Assembly (NCBI GenBank): GCA_949297215.1
Contig: CASFRV010000012.1
Span: 1-58,995 of the forward strand
DNA length: 58,995 nt
Origin: an uncultured Bacteroidales bacterium
GTDB lineage: Bacteria > Bacteroidota > Bacteroidia > Bacteroidales > Bacteroidaceae
Direction of reading: 5' to 3'
Shown here: positions 34,729 to 44,001 of the stretch, in pieces
Layout: each line of letters begins with the position of its first letter
Numbering within the stretch: position 1 is the first letter of the stretch
Made by a program: the position numbers and the translations under genes
The notes under the pieces: generated by a model
Database searches by the model: none
Told to the model about the DNA's origin: nothing
What the model saw: the letters and a program-made list of their open reading frames with translations, nothing else

Positions 34729-35523
34729 TTATACGGAAACGGAAGCGGCGATGTGGGGCCACGGGTCGTAGCCTTCCAGACGGAAGTCGTCGTAGCCAAA
34801 GTCGGCCAGGTTTTTCACGTCGGGGTTGAGCACCATGCGGGGCAGGGGGCGCGGCGTGCGCGTGAGCTGGAGCCGGGCCTGATCCAGGTGGTTCAGGTAG
34901 AGATGCGTGTCGCCCGTGGTGTGCACGAAGTCGCCGGGGCGCAGGCCCGTCACCTGGGCCGTCATCATGAGCAGGAGGGCGTAGCTGGCGATGTTGAACG
35001 GCACGCCCAGGAACGTATCGGCCGAGCGCTGGTAGAGTTGGAGCGAGAGGCGTCCGTCGGCCACGTAAAACTGGAAGAGCAGGTGGCACGGCGGCAGGTG
35101 CATGGCGTCGAGTTCGGCTACGTTCCAGGCGCTCACCACGATGCGCCGCGAGTGGGGCGTGTGGCGGATGGCCTCGACGGCCTGCCCGATCTGGTCGATG
35201 AAGCCGCCGTCGTACGTGGGCCACGAGCGCCACTGCCGGCCGTAGATGGGGCCCAGTTCGCCGTCGGGGCCGGCCCATTCGTTCCAGATGCGCACGCCGT
35301 GTTCTTGCAGGTATCGCACGTTGGTGTCGCCCCGCAGAAACCACAGCAGTTCGTAGATGATGGATTTCAGGTGGAGCTTTTTCGTTGTGAGCAGGGGGAA
35401 GCCTGTTTCCAGGTCGAAGCGCATCTGATGGCCGAAGATGCTTTTCGTGCCCGTGCCCGTGCGGTCGGTTTTCACGGTGCCCTCGTCCAGGATGCGGCGG
35501 AGCAGGTCGAGATATTGCTTCAT
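34729..35523 (-). CDS. thyA: Thymidylate synthase
   Basis: 264 residues, the length and sequence of ThyA. It methylates dUMP to dTMP with methylene-tetrahydrofolate. The active-site Cys lies in [14 protein letters not shown]. The phosphate-binding Arg pair is in [11 protein letters not shown], and the folate- and dUMP-binding [19 protein letters not shown] and GDTHLYLNH segments are intact. Its start overlaps the stop of the upstream membrane-protein gene by four bases (35520-35523), implying coupling. folA follows. Confidence 0.98.
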   Translation of the reverse strand: MKQYLDLLRRILDEGTVKTDRTGTGTKSIFGHQMRFDLETGFPLLTTKKLHLKSIIYELLWFLRGDTNVRYLQEHGVRIWNEWAGPDGELGPIYGRQWRSWPTYDGGFIDQIGQAVEAIRHTPHSRRIVVSAWNVAELDAMHLPPCHLLFQFYVADGRLSLQLYQRSADTFLGVPFNIASYALLLMMTAQVTGLRPGDFVHTTGDTHLYLNHLDQARLQLTRTPRPLPRMVLNPDVKNLADFGYDDFRLEGYDPWPHIAASVSV

Positions 35524-36167
35524 CGAGAGGGAGGATTAGGAGGTAGATTAATGAGTTTTTGCCGGTACGTGCGGTAGCGGTGGCAGGCATAGAGCCCCAC
35601 GAGGCCGCCGGCAACGAGGGCCGGCCAGTGGAGAAACATGGCACCGCCCGCCGCGATGAGCACGGCGGCCGTGAGCGACCGCCGGCGCTCGTCCGTGAGC
35701 TGACGGAGGGCATCGTCGTGAGGCAGGGGCGGGGGCAGGGAGCGATGCAGGACCGCGAGCGCCACGGCGGCCGCGCCCACGAGCGCGAGCAGCAGCGTGC
35801 CCACCCATACGGTCCATGCCGGCCGTGCCGACGAGCAGAAGGGCGAGAGCGACCACAGCGAGAACCGCCACGGCGAGAGCAGCCCGGCGCCGTCGGTCCA
35901 TGCCGGCAGGTGCAGCAGGTCGTGCAGGTCGACGTCGGAGAGCGGCGTGTCCACCACGTAGCGGCGCACGATGTGCCGGTAGACGGGCGGTTCGGCTGCG
36001 GGCAGGGGTTGCACCGTGTCGACGGTCACGACGTCGCCGGCCTCCCACGTCGTGTCGGTCGAGAGCGTTTGTCCCTCGGCCGAGTCGGTCAGGGCCGGCA
36101 GCTGTGCGGCTGCCGCCAGGGGCAGGCAGGTCAGCAGCAGGGTGGCGAAGAGCTTTTTCGGCGACAT
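35520..36167 (-). CDS. Membrane protein of unknown function, first gene of the thyA-folA unit
   Basis: 215 residues with a signal peptide ([22 protein letters not shown]), an extracytoplasmic stretch of ~90 residues, and hydrophobic segments at about 117-140 ([20 protein letters not shown]) and 163-195. No recognised domain. Being at the head of the operon with its stop overlapping thyA, it may mainly set the translation level of thyA, or the linkage may be incidental. The promoter lies 26 bases upstream of the start. Confidence 0.75.
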   Translation of the reverse strand: MSPKKLFATLLLTCLPLAAAAQLPALTDSAEGQTLSTDTTWEAGDVVTVDTVQPLPAAEPPVYRHIVRRYVVDTPLSDVDLHDLLHLPAWTDGAGLLSPWRFSLWSLSPFCSSARPAWTVWVGTLLLALVGAAAVALAVLHRSLPPPLPHDDALRQLTDERRRSLTAAVLIAAGGAMFLHWPALVAGGLVGLYACHRYRTYRQKLINLPPNPPSR

Positions 36168-36192
36168 GTCGGCTTTCTTTCTTTTCGGGGGA

Positions 36193-36200
36193 CAAAGTTA
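36193..36200 (-). promoter_or_regulatory. Promoter of the membrane protein-thyA-folA unit
   Basis: Minus-strand TAACTTTG. It is also the edge of the first 85-bp tandem repeat unit, so the repeat abuts or contributes this promoter. Confidence 0.65.
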
Positions 36201-36400
36201 GTGCAAATGAGAGGAACGAAAAAGAAGCGAACGTAGCGAACTTCGTTTTTCGTTCCCGAGTGCAGCCTTAACTTATGGAAAGTTAGTGCAAGCCGAGTGG
36301 AGAGAAAAGAAAATGCGTGCATTTCTTTTCTCTTCCGAGGCGCAGCCTAACTTGGGCGAAACCAGAGTTAGAGCAAATGAGAGGAACGAAAAAATGAAAC
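36197..36400 (+). repeat. 85-bp tandem repeat with variable but self-complementary hairpins
   Basis: Units start with GTTAGTGCAA at 36197 and 36282 and GTTAGAGCAA at 36367 (period exactly 85; the third is truncated at about 36400). Each complete unit reads GTTAGTGCAA, GAG-rich arm, hairpin, CCGAG, GCAGCC, TAACTT. The hairpin stems differ (GGAACGAAAA/TTTTTCGTTCC versus GAGAAAAGAAA/TTTCTTTTCTC) yet remain complementary. Confidence 0.85.
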
Positions 36401-36560
36401 GCTGCCACCCTTTCACGCGTAGAATGCGGCGCGCGAAGGCCTCAGTGGACGGCGCGTAGCGCGGCCGCGGTAGGTCGGTGCGGGTCTGTGAGCGTGACGC
36501 AGCACTACGAGGTGTTAATGTTTGCTTATTGCGGCCCAAACAAGCGAACAAGGGGCCTCT

Positions 36561-36608
36561 TCGGCGAAAGTGCCCATGGAATCGCCGATCCATGGGCACT
36601 TTCGCCGA
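36561..36608. repeat. 20-bp perfect-stem hairpin containing one CCATGG minisatellite unit
   Basis: TCGGCGAAAGTGCCCATGGA pairs base-for-base with its complement around the loop ATCGCCGA. The boundary AGTGCCCATGGA is shared with the arrays at 21138-21195 and 58409-58530. Confidence 0.85.
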
Positions 36609-36867
36609 CAGCATGTGATGTTGTTGCGCAACCAAGGCCTGCATTTTGTGCCGATAAGGCCTGTTTTTGCCTCAATATTTCACGGAAATTAGCAAAAAAC
36701 GCCTTCCCGCTGGGCTTCGCTTTGGCCTCGAAAGTGCTCAACGGGAGATGAGAGCGGACAGCTTGGGGCACAAAACGGGGGCAAGGCGGGGGCTGCATCG
36801 TGCCATAAAGCTAAAAAACGCAAAGACGGGCGGCCGCTGCAAGGGGGCGCGAGGGCCCTTTCGGGGC

Positions 36868-36920
36868 GTTTTAACATTTTTCCGCGCCCCGGGAGCCTGT
36901 CATTATTTTTTGGAACTTTG
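36868..36920 (-). repeat. Composite intergenic repeat, head copy C
   Basis: Read on the minus strand: CAAAGTTCCAAAAAATAATG, ACAG, then GCGGAAAAATGTTAAAAC, closely matching 20839-20890. About 250-310 bases further along the same strand come AGGCCTTGG units and the CCATGG hairpin. Confidence 0.75.
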
Positions 36921-36990
36921 TTCGTCGCCGTCCCCCTCCCGGCCGGCCCATAGGTCTGCCACCGGTGCCCCGCGGCCCGGCCTGAAAAAA

Positions 36991-37203
36991 AAGCGAGCTT
37001 TCTTTTGCTTTGCCACTCGCCTTTGCTACCTTTGGCTTCGCCCAAGATGTATGTGGCTCGGACGAAGCAAGAAAAAGCGAGCTTTCTCTTGCTTTGCTAC
37101 TCGCCTTTGCTACCTTTGGCTTCGCCCAAGATGTATGCGGCTCGGACGAAGCAAGAAAAAGCGAGCTTTCTCTTGCTTTGCCACTCGCCTTTGCGTATCT
37201 TTG
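36991..37203 (+). repeat. 84-bp tandem repeat carrying promoter boxes
   Basis: Units begin with AAGCGAGCTTTC at 36991, 37075 and 37159 (period 84), two full and one partial copy. Each contains a -7-type box: TACCTTTG at about 37027-37034 and 37111-37118, and TATCTTTG at about 37196-37203. TTTG or TTG lies 19-20 bases upstream of each. The array ends about 50 bases before the methyltransferase start and keeps one frame open because 84 is a multiple of three. Confidence 0.85.
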
Positions 37204-37251
37204 GCTCCACCAAGCCGGGGAGGACCCGTCTTGAAACAACGAACCAACGCT

Positions 37252-38661
37252 ATGACTGAAAACGAAACACCGATATTTCCCGAAGCCTTCGTGCGCGAAA
37301 TGGAGGCCGATTTGGGCGAAGCCGAGGCGCGCTCGCTGCTGGCGGCGCTGGCCGGCCCGTCGCCCGTCAGCATCCGCCTGAACCCGCGCAAGGCCGGCGA
37401 GGCCTGCCGGGGCGAGGCCGTGCCCTGGTGCGCCACGGGCCGCTATCTGCCCGGGCGTCCCGCCTTTACGTTCGACCCCCTGCTCCATGCCGGGGCCTAC
37501 TACGTGCAGGAAGCCTCGTCCATGTTTGTTGAGCAGGCCTTTCGCGCGCTGCCCGACGTGCCGCGGCGCGTGCTCGATCTTTGTGCGGCCCCCGGCGGCA
37601 AGAGCACGCTGTGGCGCTCGCTTCTGCCCGACAGCGCCCTGCTCGTGGCCAACGAACCGCTGCGCCAGCGCGCCTCCGTTCTGGTGGAAAACCTGGCCAA
37701 GTGGGGCCACCCCGACACGGTGGTCACGCAGGCGCGCCCGGCCGATTTTGCCGCCCTGCCGGGCTTTTTCGACGTGGTGGCGGCCGACGTGCCCTGCTCG
37801 GGCGAGGGCATGTTTCGCAAGGACGAGGGGGCCGTGGCCGCGTGGAGCTCCGAGGCCGTGGCCCTCTGCGCCCGGCGCCAGCGCGACATCGTGGAGCAGG
37901 TGTGGCCCGCCCTGCGCGAGGGGGGCTTCTTCGTTTACAGCACCTGCACGTTCAACCGCGCCGAGGACGAGGAAAACGTGGCCCACATCTGCCGCACGCT
38001 GGGCGCCCGCCCCGTGGCGATACGGGTGGACGAGGCGTGGGGCGTGGCGGGCGACGTGCGGGGCGAGTGGCCCGTCTGCCATTTCTATCCCCACCGGGCG
38101 CGGGGCGAGGGCTTTTTCCTGGCCCTGTTGCAGAAGACGTCGGGCGGGGCTCCCGCCCGCAGCCGGCAGCGCGGGCGCGAGGAGCGGCAGGCGGGCGGCG
38201 AACTGTGGCGCCGGGCTTCGGCGTGGCTGCGGCCCGGCGGCGCCTTTGCCCCCATCGCGCTGCCCGACGGGACGCTGGCCGCCGTGGGCGAGGAGCTCCG
38301 CGCCGACGTGATGCGCGTGGCGGGTGCGGCGCGCGTGCTCTCGGCCGGCGTGCCCCTGGCCGTGGAGCGCGGGCGCAAGGCGGTGCCCCATGCGGCGCTG
38401 GCCACGTCGCTGGCGCTGGCCCCCGACGCCTTTCCGCGCGTGGAGCTCGACACGCCCGAGGCCGTGGCCTTCCTGCGCCGCGAAACGTTGCAGCTTCCCC
38501 CGGAGGCGCCCCGCGGCTACGTGGTGGTCACCTACGACGGGCTGCCGCTGGGCTTCCTGAACAACCTGGGCAGCCGGGCCAACAACCTTTACCCGGCCGA
38601 ATGGCGCATCCGCTCGTCGCACGTGGCGGAGACGCCGCACGTCGTCCTTACTGATGCCTGA
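37252..38661 (+). CDS. NOP2/Sun (RsmF-like) rRNA cytosine-C5 methyltransferase
   Basis: 469 residues. The N-terminal RNA-binding part leads into a SAM-dependent Rossmann domain with VLDLCAAPGGKST (motif I), the catalytic DVPCSGEGMFRKDE (motif IV, proline-cysteine) and YSTCTFNRAEDEENV (motif VI, second Cys), the double-Cys signature of m5C RNA methyltransferases. The C-terminal third matches the extra domain of RsmF/YebU-type enzymes. The target is probably an rRNA cytosine, although YebU (C1407) identity is not proved. ATG 37252 (MTENETPIFPEAF) follows the tandem promoter array. prmA follows 20 bases later. Confidence 0.92.
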   Translation: MTENETPIFPEAFVREMEADLGEAEARSLLAALAGPSPVSIRLNPRKAGEACRGEAVPWCATGRYLPGRPAFTFDPLLHAGAYYVQEASSMFVEQAFRALPDVPRRVLDLCAAPGGKSTLWRSLLPDSALLVANEPLRQRASVLVENLAKWGHPDTVVTQARPADFAALPGFFDVVAADVPCSGEGMFRKDEGAVAAWSSEAVALCARRQRDIVEQVWPALREGGFFVYSTCTFNRAEDEENVAHICRTLGARPVAIRVDEAWGVAGDVRGEWPVCHFYPHRARGEGFFLALLQKTSGGAPARSRQRGREERQAGGELWRRASAWLRPGGAFAPIALPDGTLAAVGEELRADVMRVAGAARVLSAGVPLAVERGRKAVPHAALATSLALAPDAFPRVELDTPEAVAFLRRETLQLPPEAPRGYVVVTYDGLPLGFLNNLGSRANNLYPAEWRIRSSHVAETPHVVLTDA

Positions 38662-38681
38662 CTCAAAAACAACGATAAGCG

Positions 38682-39542
38682 ATGAAATACTTGGAATTTA
38701 CCTTCACCCTGACGCCCTCCGACGACACGGCGCAGGACGTTCTGGCCGCTGTGCTGGCCGACGCCGGCTTCGACAGTTTCGTACACGAAGAGGGCGGCCG
38801 GGCTCCCCTGAAAGCCTATGTGAAAAAGGATGCTTTCAGCCCGGCAGCGCTCGAAGCCGCCCTGGCGGCCTATCCCATGCCCGGTGTGGGCGTGGCCTAT
38901 ACGCAGGCCGAGGCCGAGGACAAAGACTGGAACGAGGAGTGGGAGCGCAACTATTACAGTCCGCTCGTCGTGGACGGACGTTGCGTCGTGGCCAGCACGT
39001 TCCACAAGGACGTGCCCGAGGCCGAGTACCGCATCACCATCGATCCGCGCATGTCGTTCGGCACGGGTCATCACGCCACCACCTCGCAGATGATCAGCGA
39101 GCTGCTGCGCGCCGACGTGGCCGGCAAGACCGTGCTCGACATGGGCTGCGGCACGAGCATCCTGGCCATCCTGGCACGCATGCGCGGCGCGGCCCGCTGC
39201 GTGGCCGTCGACAACGACGAGTGGTGCGTGAGCAATTCGCAGGAAAACGTGGCCCTCAACCACGTGGACGGCATCGACATCCGCCTGGGCGACGCCTCGC
39301 TGCTGGCCGGCCTGGGCCCCTTCGACATCGTCGTGGCCAACATCAACCGCAACATCCTGCTGGCCGACATGGCGGCCTACGTGGCACGCATGACGCCCGG
39401 CGCCCTTCTCTTCATGAGCGGTTTCTACGAAGAGGACGTCCCCGCCATCCGTGCCGAGGCCGAGCGCCTGGGCCTTACCTTCGGCCATGCGCGCTCGCAG
39501 AACCGCTGGGCCTGCGCTGTCTTTGCGAAGCCGGCGGAGTAG
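38682..39542 (+). CDS. prmA: Ribosomal protein L11 methyltransferase
   Basis: A 286-residue enzyme that trimethylates lysines and the N-terminus of L11. A N-terminal substrate-recognition domain (about 1-95) precedes the hinge WNEEWERNYYSPLVV and the SAM-binding domain: RMSFGTGHHATT, VLDMGCGTSILAI (motif I) and the NPPY-like VVANINRNILL. The length is normal. It follows the rsmF-like methyltransferase by 20 bases, so two ribosome-modifying enzymes share a transcript. Confidence 0.96.
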   Translation: MKYLEFTFTLTPSDDTAQDVLAAVLADAGFDSFVHEEGGRAPLKAYVKKDAFSPAALEAALAAYPMPGVGVAYTQAEAEDKDWNEEWERNYYSPLVVDGRCVVASTFHKDVPEAEYRITIDPRMSFGTGHHATTSQMISELLRADVAGKTVLDMGCGTSILAILARMRGAARCVAVDNDEWCVSNSQENVALNHVDGIDIRLGDASLLAGLGPFDIVVANINRNILLADMAAYVARMTPGALLFMSGFYEEDVPAIRAEAERLGLTFGHARSQNRWACAVFAKPAE

Positions 39543-39556
39543 CCCCGCGCAGCCGA

Positions 39557-39600
39557 CAAAAAGCCCCGCACATCGTCGCGAAACGGTGTGCGGGGCTTTT
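39557..39600 (+). terminator. Bidirectional terminator between prmA and the DUF4143 ATPase gene
   Basis: AAAAGCCCCGCACA pairs with TGTGCGGGGCTTTT, with A/T runs on both sides. Confidence 0.92.
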
Positions 39601-39622
39601 GCATGCCGGCCGGCCCTCCCGG

Positions 39623-40906
39623 TCAGGCTCCCAGGCATCCGATCGGGACGACGTATATTCCGTCCTCGGGGCGGCGGTAGGCATAGTCGCCGGTGGCCGT
39701 GAGCACCATCCTGAACGCGGGTTCGTTCATGCGCGCCGTGTCGATGCGTTGCGTCAGCTGTTGCAGCGTCTTTACCCCCTCGTCGATGAGAGAAGGACCG
39801 CCCAGCTTGATCTCAATCAGCGCGTAGCGGCCGTCTCTGAGATGGACCACTGCGTCGCATTCCAGCCCGTTCTTGTCGCGGTAGTGGTACACTTTTCCGT
39901 TCAAGGCCTCGGCAAATACCCTTAAATCTCTGATGCAAAGCGCTTCGAACAGGAAGCCTGTGGTGTTCAAGTCCCTCATCAGGTCGGCCGGCCCCAGGCC
40001 CAGAGCGGCCGTTGCGATGGATGGGTCGACAAAGTAGCGTGTGTCGGTCGTACGGATGGCTGTTTTCGAGCGCAGGTTGGGGTTCCATGCCGGCAGGTCC
40101 TCGACGACGAATATTTTTCTTAGAGAGTCGATGTAAGAGCTGATGGTGTCTTCGTCGAGCGAGGCCGTTTCGTTGCTCTGCAAGTCGGCCCGCAGCGTGG
40201 AGAGGGGAGCCTGGCTGCCCTGGTGGCGTGCCAGCGAGCGCATCAGGCGTTCCACCCTCTCCGACGTGCGCTTTACGCCGTCCACCCTTGTGATGTCTTC
40301 CTTTGTCACGGCGTTATAATAGTCGAAAGCCTGCTCCAAAGCGGCCTCACGCGGGAGGCCTACCGCCATGGGCCAGCCTCCGCGGCAAATGAGAAAGGCT
40401 ATGTCGTCGAGCGTTAGCTTGTTTTTTTCCAAGACTTTGTCGGGGTGTTCGAACAGCCGGCTCAATGGGACGCTTCCGTCCGATTCGCCCGACTCGAAGA
40501 GGGTCATCGGGCGCATGGTGAGCCAGGCAAACCTGCCGGTACCCGAGTGTTCTCTTTCTTTCTCTGCGTCTTTGTTGGGAACGGCGGAGCCGGTCAGTAT
40601 GAACTGGCCCATCTTGCGGCGATGATCGACGGCATAGCGGACGGCGTCCCACAGCTTGGGGACAGTTTGCCATTCGTCGATGAGCATAGGCGTGGCGCCG
40701 TTCAGGGCCACGTCGGAATCTATTTCTAGCAGCCGTCTAAAATTTTCTTTCGTGTCGGGTTTTGCCAGCATCACTTTGCTTTTGGCTATTTCTTCCGCCG
40801 TCGTCGTCTTTCCGCACCATTTCGGACCTTCAATGAGCACGGCTCCTTTTGCTTCCAGCTTTTTGGCCAGCAGTTTGTCCAGCACTCTGTGTCTGTAACC
40901 TTTCAT
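39623..40906 (-). CDS. AAA-family ATPase with DUF4143 domain
   Basis: 427 residues. The N-terminal P-loop ATPase domain has Walker A GPKWCGKTTT, Walker B PMLIDEWQTV and sensor-like GQFILTGSAVP. The C-terminal DUF4143 domain ends in a PD-(D/E)xK-nuclease-like strand pattern (LECDAVVHLRDGRYALIEIKLG), with the E-x-K of ALIEIK visible. Such proteins are abundant and often mobile in Bacteroidales and human-associated bacteria. Their function is unproved, with a role in defence or toxin-antitoxin-like systems suggested. ATG 40906 is preferred to a long upstream extension through a 23-bp repeat array. GC content is lower than in neighbouring genes. Confidence 0.9.
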   Translation of the reverse strand: MKGYRHRVLDKLLAKKLEAKGAVLIEGPKWCGKTTTAEEIAKSKVMLAKPDTKENFRRLLEIDSDVALNGATPMLIDEWQTVPKLWDAVRYAVDHRRKMGQFILTGSAVPNKDAEKEREHSGTGRFAWLTMRPMTLFESGESDGSVPLSRLFEHPDKVLEKNKLTLDDIAFLICRGGWPMAVGLPREAALEQAFDYYNAVTKEDITRVDGVKRTSERVERLMRSLARHQGSQAPLSTLRADLQSNETASLDEDTISSYIDSLRKIFVVEDLPAWNPNLRSKTAIRTTDTRYFVDPSIATAALGLGPADLMRDLNTTGFLFEALCIRDLRVFAEALNGKVYHYRDKNGLECDAVVHLRDGRYALIEIKLGGPSLIDEGVKTLQQLTQRIDTARMNEPAFRMVLTATGDYAYRRPEDGIYVVPIGCLGA

Positions 40907-40925
40907 CTTGTCTGTTTTATACGGG

Positions 40926-40933
40926 CAAAAATA
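40926..40933 (-). promoter_or_regulatory. Promoter of the DUF4143 ATPase gene
   Basis: Minus-strand TATTTTTG, 20 bases before the start codon. The 23-bp array begins 19 bases further upstream. Confidence 0.65.
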
Positions 40934-40951
40934 CGAACAAAATCCCAAATT

Positions 40952-41061
40952 CGGTGATTTGGCGCCGATTTGTTCGGTGGTTTGGCGGCGATTTGTTCGG
41001 TGATTTGGCGGCAATTTGTTCGGTGATTTGGCGCTGATTTGTTCGGTGGTTTGGCGTTTTT
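40952..41061 (+). repeat. 23-bp tandem repeat array, five copies (iteron-like)
   Basis: Units start at 40952, 40975, 40998, 41021 and 41044, consensus CGGTGATTTGGCGSNRATTT followed by GTT, spaced exactly 23 apart with a few substitutions. The array lies in the upstream region of the DUF4143 ATPase gene. There is no spacer DNA, so it is not CRISPR. Confidence 0.9.
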
Positions 41062-41126
41062 CGGCGTTGAGGCCAGCTTGTGGCAGGTCGGCGAGGCGGG
41101 CGGGCCGTGGTGCGCCCGGAAGCAAG

Positions 41127-41162
41127 CATCCCCCGCACGGGCAGGGGCTCGGGCGGGGGATG
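41127..41162 (-). terminator. Hairpin after purA
   Basis: CATCCCCCGC pairs with GCGGGGGATG around a 16-base loop. No T-run follows in the purA direction. Confidence 0.55.
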
Positions 41163-41199
41163 GCGTATGGTTTAGGTCGGCACGCGGCCGCTGCGTGCG

Positions 41200-42460
<1,261 letters not shown>

Positions 42461-42474
<14 letters not shown>

Positions 42475-42988
42475 TGTCAGTGTGTGTGGTTATGTTCGTT
42501 TCCCTGAGATGAGCCGGGCCGGTGGCTGTGCGGGGGCCGCGCTTGCGCTGGCAGCGGTCGCACAGGCCGTACACCTCGACGCTGTGGCCCGTGGGGCGGA
42601 AGCCCGGGGGCGAGAGGCGGTCGAGCACGGCGTCGAGCGCCTCGTCTTCGAAGGGGAGGATGCGCCCGCACCCGGTGCAGAGCAGGTGGTTGCGGCCCGC
42701 TGTGCCGTAGGTGAACTCGTAGAGCGTGGGGCGGTCCTCGAAGTGGTGAACGCAGACGAGGCCGGCCTCGGCCAGGAGGTTGAGCGTGTTGTAGAGCGTG
42801 GCGCGCGACACGGGGATGCTGCCCCGCGCGCTCAGTTCGCGCCGCAGGGCGTCGATGTCGAAGTGGCCGGGCACGTGGCACACGGCGTCGAGGATGGCGC
42901 TGCGCTCGGCAGTGTGGCGCATTCCCTTGGCCTTGATGAAGGCGTGGAAGGCCTCGGCGGCTTTTTCGCGTAGTGTCGCTCTGTCCAT
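42461..42988 (-). CDS. Fur family transcriptional regulator, upstream of purA
   Basis: 175 residues. Fur-type winged helix (GMRHTAERSAILDAVCHVPG, then VSRATLYNTLNLLAEAGLV) and a dimerisation domain with LLCTGCGRI (CxxC) and GLCDRC (CxxC) that would bind structural zinc. The C-terminus extends ~25 residues beyond the last Cys. The signal sensed (iron, zinc, peroxide) cannot be told by eye. The frame opens at a TTG (43015) that overlaps the promoter, so ATG 42988 is the likely start. It shares an operon with purA, an unusual partner for a Fur protein. Confidence 0.9.
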
Positions 42989-43012
42989 GGACCGGGCTGG
43001 TTCAATCTCGGA

Positions 43013-43020
43013 CAAAGGTA
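43013..43020 (-). promoter_or_regulatory. Promoter of the Fur-family gene and purA
   Basis: Minus-strand TACCTTTG 25 bases before ATG 42988. It rules out translation starting at the upstream TTG. Confidence 0.7.
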
Positions 43021-43102
43021 AATCTTTTTCCCGAAACAGCCTGCGAGTTGGCCGTTTTTTGCTGTTGACCTATGGTCGAGGACGGGCAGGAGGACCGGCC
43101 TT

Positions 43103-43996
43103 TTAGCGAACAAGCACCTTGCCGGTGGCTACCTCTCGGCCGTTGTGCACAAAACGGTAGACGTAGACGCCAGAAACAAGGTTTTCGATGGTTAGCGAGT
43201 GACTAGTAGCAGCTGTTACGGTGGAGTTGGCCAAACGGCCGGAGGCATCGTAGAGTGAGAAGGAAAAGGGGCCATTGGGAGCCCACTCCATGGTGAGCTT
43301 TCCGCATGCAGTCGTGTGGAAATGCAGGTTAAGACCCGATGCGTCACTTTGTGTCTGGCTGATGCCATCTGTGCCTTTGTAGCAGCTGCCGCGCGAATAG
43401 AGAGTTACCCCCTTTCCGTTGTGACAACAGAGCAGTTCTGTGGCATTTCCGGTGATTTCGTAAGTCAGCGGAGTGGTCATTCCTGTTGACTCGCTGCCTA
43501 TTCCGCTCAGTATGCGGGCGGAGGCAAACAGAGTAAAGCTATCTCCTTCAGGAAGATAGTAGTCGAAATAGTGGCAAATGGCCTTGCCGTTCGTTGCGTA
43601 GTCCACGGTTTCTTCCCCGACGGCTGTCACTACGTAGCGGCGGCGATCTGACACCCAGCTGTCTCCGGGGCGCGCGCCAAAGTCGAACCACAAAGTCTCG
43701 CTAGTTGCCTGGCTGGTGATGTAATATATCTTGCCATCTGCTTCCTCGCGGAAGAATATTCCCCGCTGTTGCAGGTCGGAGAGATCTTCGGCGTTCGCGC
43801 TATATACCTTTTTGTAGGTCTTACCTGCAATCGCAGTGTCACCTAGCAGAATGTCTGTGCTTGTTTCGTTGTGGGCGTAGCTCCACGAATGAACAGCCCA
43901 CGACTTACCCTCTTCGAGCATCGGAACGCCAACTTCTTGCGCCGGTAGTACGGTGGGGAGCAAGAAGAGCATAATTGGCGCCAGTGTCTTTTTCAT
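43103..43996 (-). CDS. Secreted protein with C-terminal T9SS sorting domain
   Basis: 297 residues. Signal peptide MKKTLAPIMLFLLPTVLPAQ, a ~190-residue body of unknown fold (repeated short beta motifs such as DTAIAGKTYKKVYS), and a C-terminal type A T9SS sorting domain: FSFSLYDASGRLANS, then LTIENLVSGVYVYRFVHNGREVATGKVLV. It is therefore likely exported through the type IX machinery and attached or released at the surface. It is the last gene of the leftward unit, 5 bases from the C1 peptidase gene. Its composition is intermediate between the AT-rich island and the chromosome. Confidence 0.85.
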   Translation of the reverse strand: MKKTLAPIMLFLLPTVLPAQEVGVPMLEEGKSWAVHSWSYAHNETSTDILLGDTAIAGKTYKKVYSANAEDLSDLQQRGIFFREEADGKIYYITSQATSETLWFDFGARPGDSWVSDRRRYVVTAVGEETVDYATNGKAICHYFDYYLPEGDSFTLFASARILSGIGSESTGMTTPLTYEITGNATELLCCHNGKGVTLYSRGSCYKGTDGISQTQSDASGLNLHFHTTACGKLTMEWAPNGPFSFSLYDASGRLANSTVTAATSHSLTIENLVSGVYVYRFVHNGREVATGKVLVR

Positions 43997-44001
43997 ATAC
44001 T

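Larger units (their letters stand above)
36401..36990. other. Gene-free repeat region upstream of the rsmF-like gene
   Basis: No supportable gene. It contains a 20-bp perfect-stem hairpin at 36561-36608, AGGCCT-containing repeats near 36620-36665, and the head of the composite repeat on the minus strand (36868-36920). The long rightward frame covering this area is an extension of the methyltransferase frame through non-coding DNA. Confidence 0.7.

Noticed and set aside
36193-36400. Riboswitch in the thyA operon leader
   Set aside because: The 85-base units lie upstream of the promoter box and therefore outside the thyA transcript. No known riboswitch core was recognised.
36667-37251. 195-codon N-terminal extension of the rsmF-like gene
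   Set aside because: Consists of repeat DNA kept open by the 84-base period. The family N-terminus starts at ATG 37252.
40952-41061. CRISPR array
   Set aside because: Repeats are directly adjacent with no unique spacers and no cas genes are present. It is a tandem direct repeat.
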